Positions 63,814-64,000 of a stretch of DNA of 64,000 nucleotides are shown here, one piece after another. This stretch comes from Haliclona indistincta (lineage: Eukaryota > Porifera > Demospongiae > Haplosclerida > Chalinidae). The stretch's first letter is position 1. The number at the start of each line of letters is the position of its first letter. The stretch is from assembly GCA_964017065.1 (NCBI GenBank), contig OZ024790.1, forward strand, positions 10,676,403-10,740,402, in the 5' to 3' direction. The notes under the pieces were generated by a model. That model was not told where the DNA came from and did not search any database. It worked only from the letters and a program-made list of their open reading frames with translations. The translations under genes and the position numbers were made by a program.

Positions 63814-64000
63814 GTAAGTAAGCATATCAAGAAGCCAATTGAACACCATTATTATTAATAATTTGTTGCTTTTGTTTCTGTCCTATATTTCTCCATATTG
63901 TACATGCCTGTGTAGAGTAGTTGCTGGGATGTTGTACATTTGCAGAGGGTATTATTTTTAGCTGCTTGTCTATCAGAATTCCATCAAATCGCTGTTGTAG

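Larger units (their letters stand above)
61774..63848. repeat. right arm of the long inverted repeat
   Basis: Reverse complement of 1857-3775, running from CCATATGGACTTGTCATCCG at the inner edge to GAAGCCAATTGAACACC at the outer edge. It is about 150 bp longer because of a larger CT microsatellite and a segment at about 63680-63805 absent from the left arm. The order of landmarks is the exact mirror of the left arm. Confidence 0.9.

Noticed and set aside
1857..63848. Whole interval as one giant transposon with 2-kb terminal inverted repeats
   Set aside because: It contains housekeeping-type ATP5F1D and TRIM-NHL genes, no target duplication is visible at the outer edges, and the right arm includes exon-like sequence. 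Paired copies of a repeat or a segmental inverted duplication are simpler.

Overview
The window looks like nuclear DNA of a marine sponge, most likely a demosponge. The evidence is compact AT-rich genes with GT-AG introns mostly of 45-100 bp, expanded families of beta-helix/multi-pass and Ig or Ig/FN3 receptors, a mitochondrial ATP synthase delta gene with a presequence, an NHL-type TRIM gene, and many small foldback and terminal-inverted-repeat elements. The species assignment is an inference. No rRNA, tRNA or CRISPR array was seen.

Layout. Positions 1-1650 hold two tandem satellites (23-bp and 26-bp units). Positions 1857-3775 are one arm of a roughly 2-kb inverted repeat whose other arm is at 61774-63848. 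Just inside the left arm lie a short RecQ-like helicase gene (3838-5188, +) and, convergent with it, a 12-exon DUF6589-type gene (10362-5253, -). The fifth exon of that gene is interrupted by a 5'-truncated non-LTR retrotransposon.

The core (11.9-56.1 kb) is a head-to-tail array, all on the + strand, that alternates two gene types. Type C genes are intronless, about 1,180 codons, with a signal peptide, a beta-helix/PMP-repeat ectodomain, a Cys-rich collar, about eight membrane segments and a short conserved tail. Between them lie intron-rich single-pass receptors of two kinds: D (about eight Ig domains, 12 exons) and E (Ig plus FN3, 9 exons). The order is C1-D1-C2-E1-C3-D2-C4-E2-C5. The repeating period is therefore C-D-C-E, copied once in full and begun a third time. 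C3 and E1 are broken copies. D1 and D2 are nearly identical across exons and introns. The cytoplasmic tails of D and E carry repeated CPAY-like tyrosine motifs, and D ends in YEEI. This suggests that both kinds signal through phosphotyrosine and that the array is a rapidly evolving recognition-receptor complex (inference).

C5 is followed by the intact ATP5F1D gene (56395-58324). Pieces of its promoter and first exon are also present upstream of C2 and C4, so the array grew by duplications whose breakpoints lie beside ATP5F1D. Next come an intronless TRIM-NHL gene (58452-60533), the 3' end of an unidentified minus-strand gene that runs into a 200-bp assembly gap (60833-61032), and the right inverted-repeat arm.

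Mobile DNA is abundant: a 226-copy GGAA microsatellite, a MULE-like foldback element, Harbinger-like and pogo-like MITEs in an ATP5F1D intron, and 44-75-bp hairpin elements with about 9-bp target duplications.
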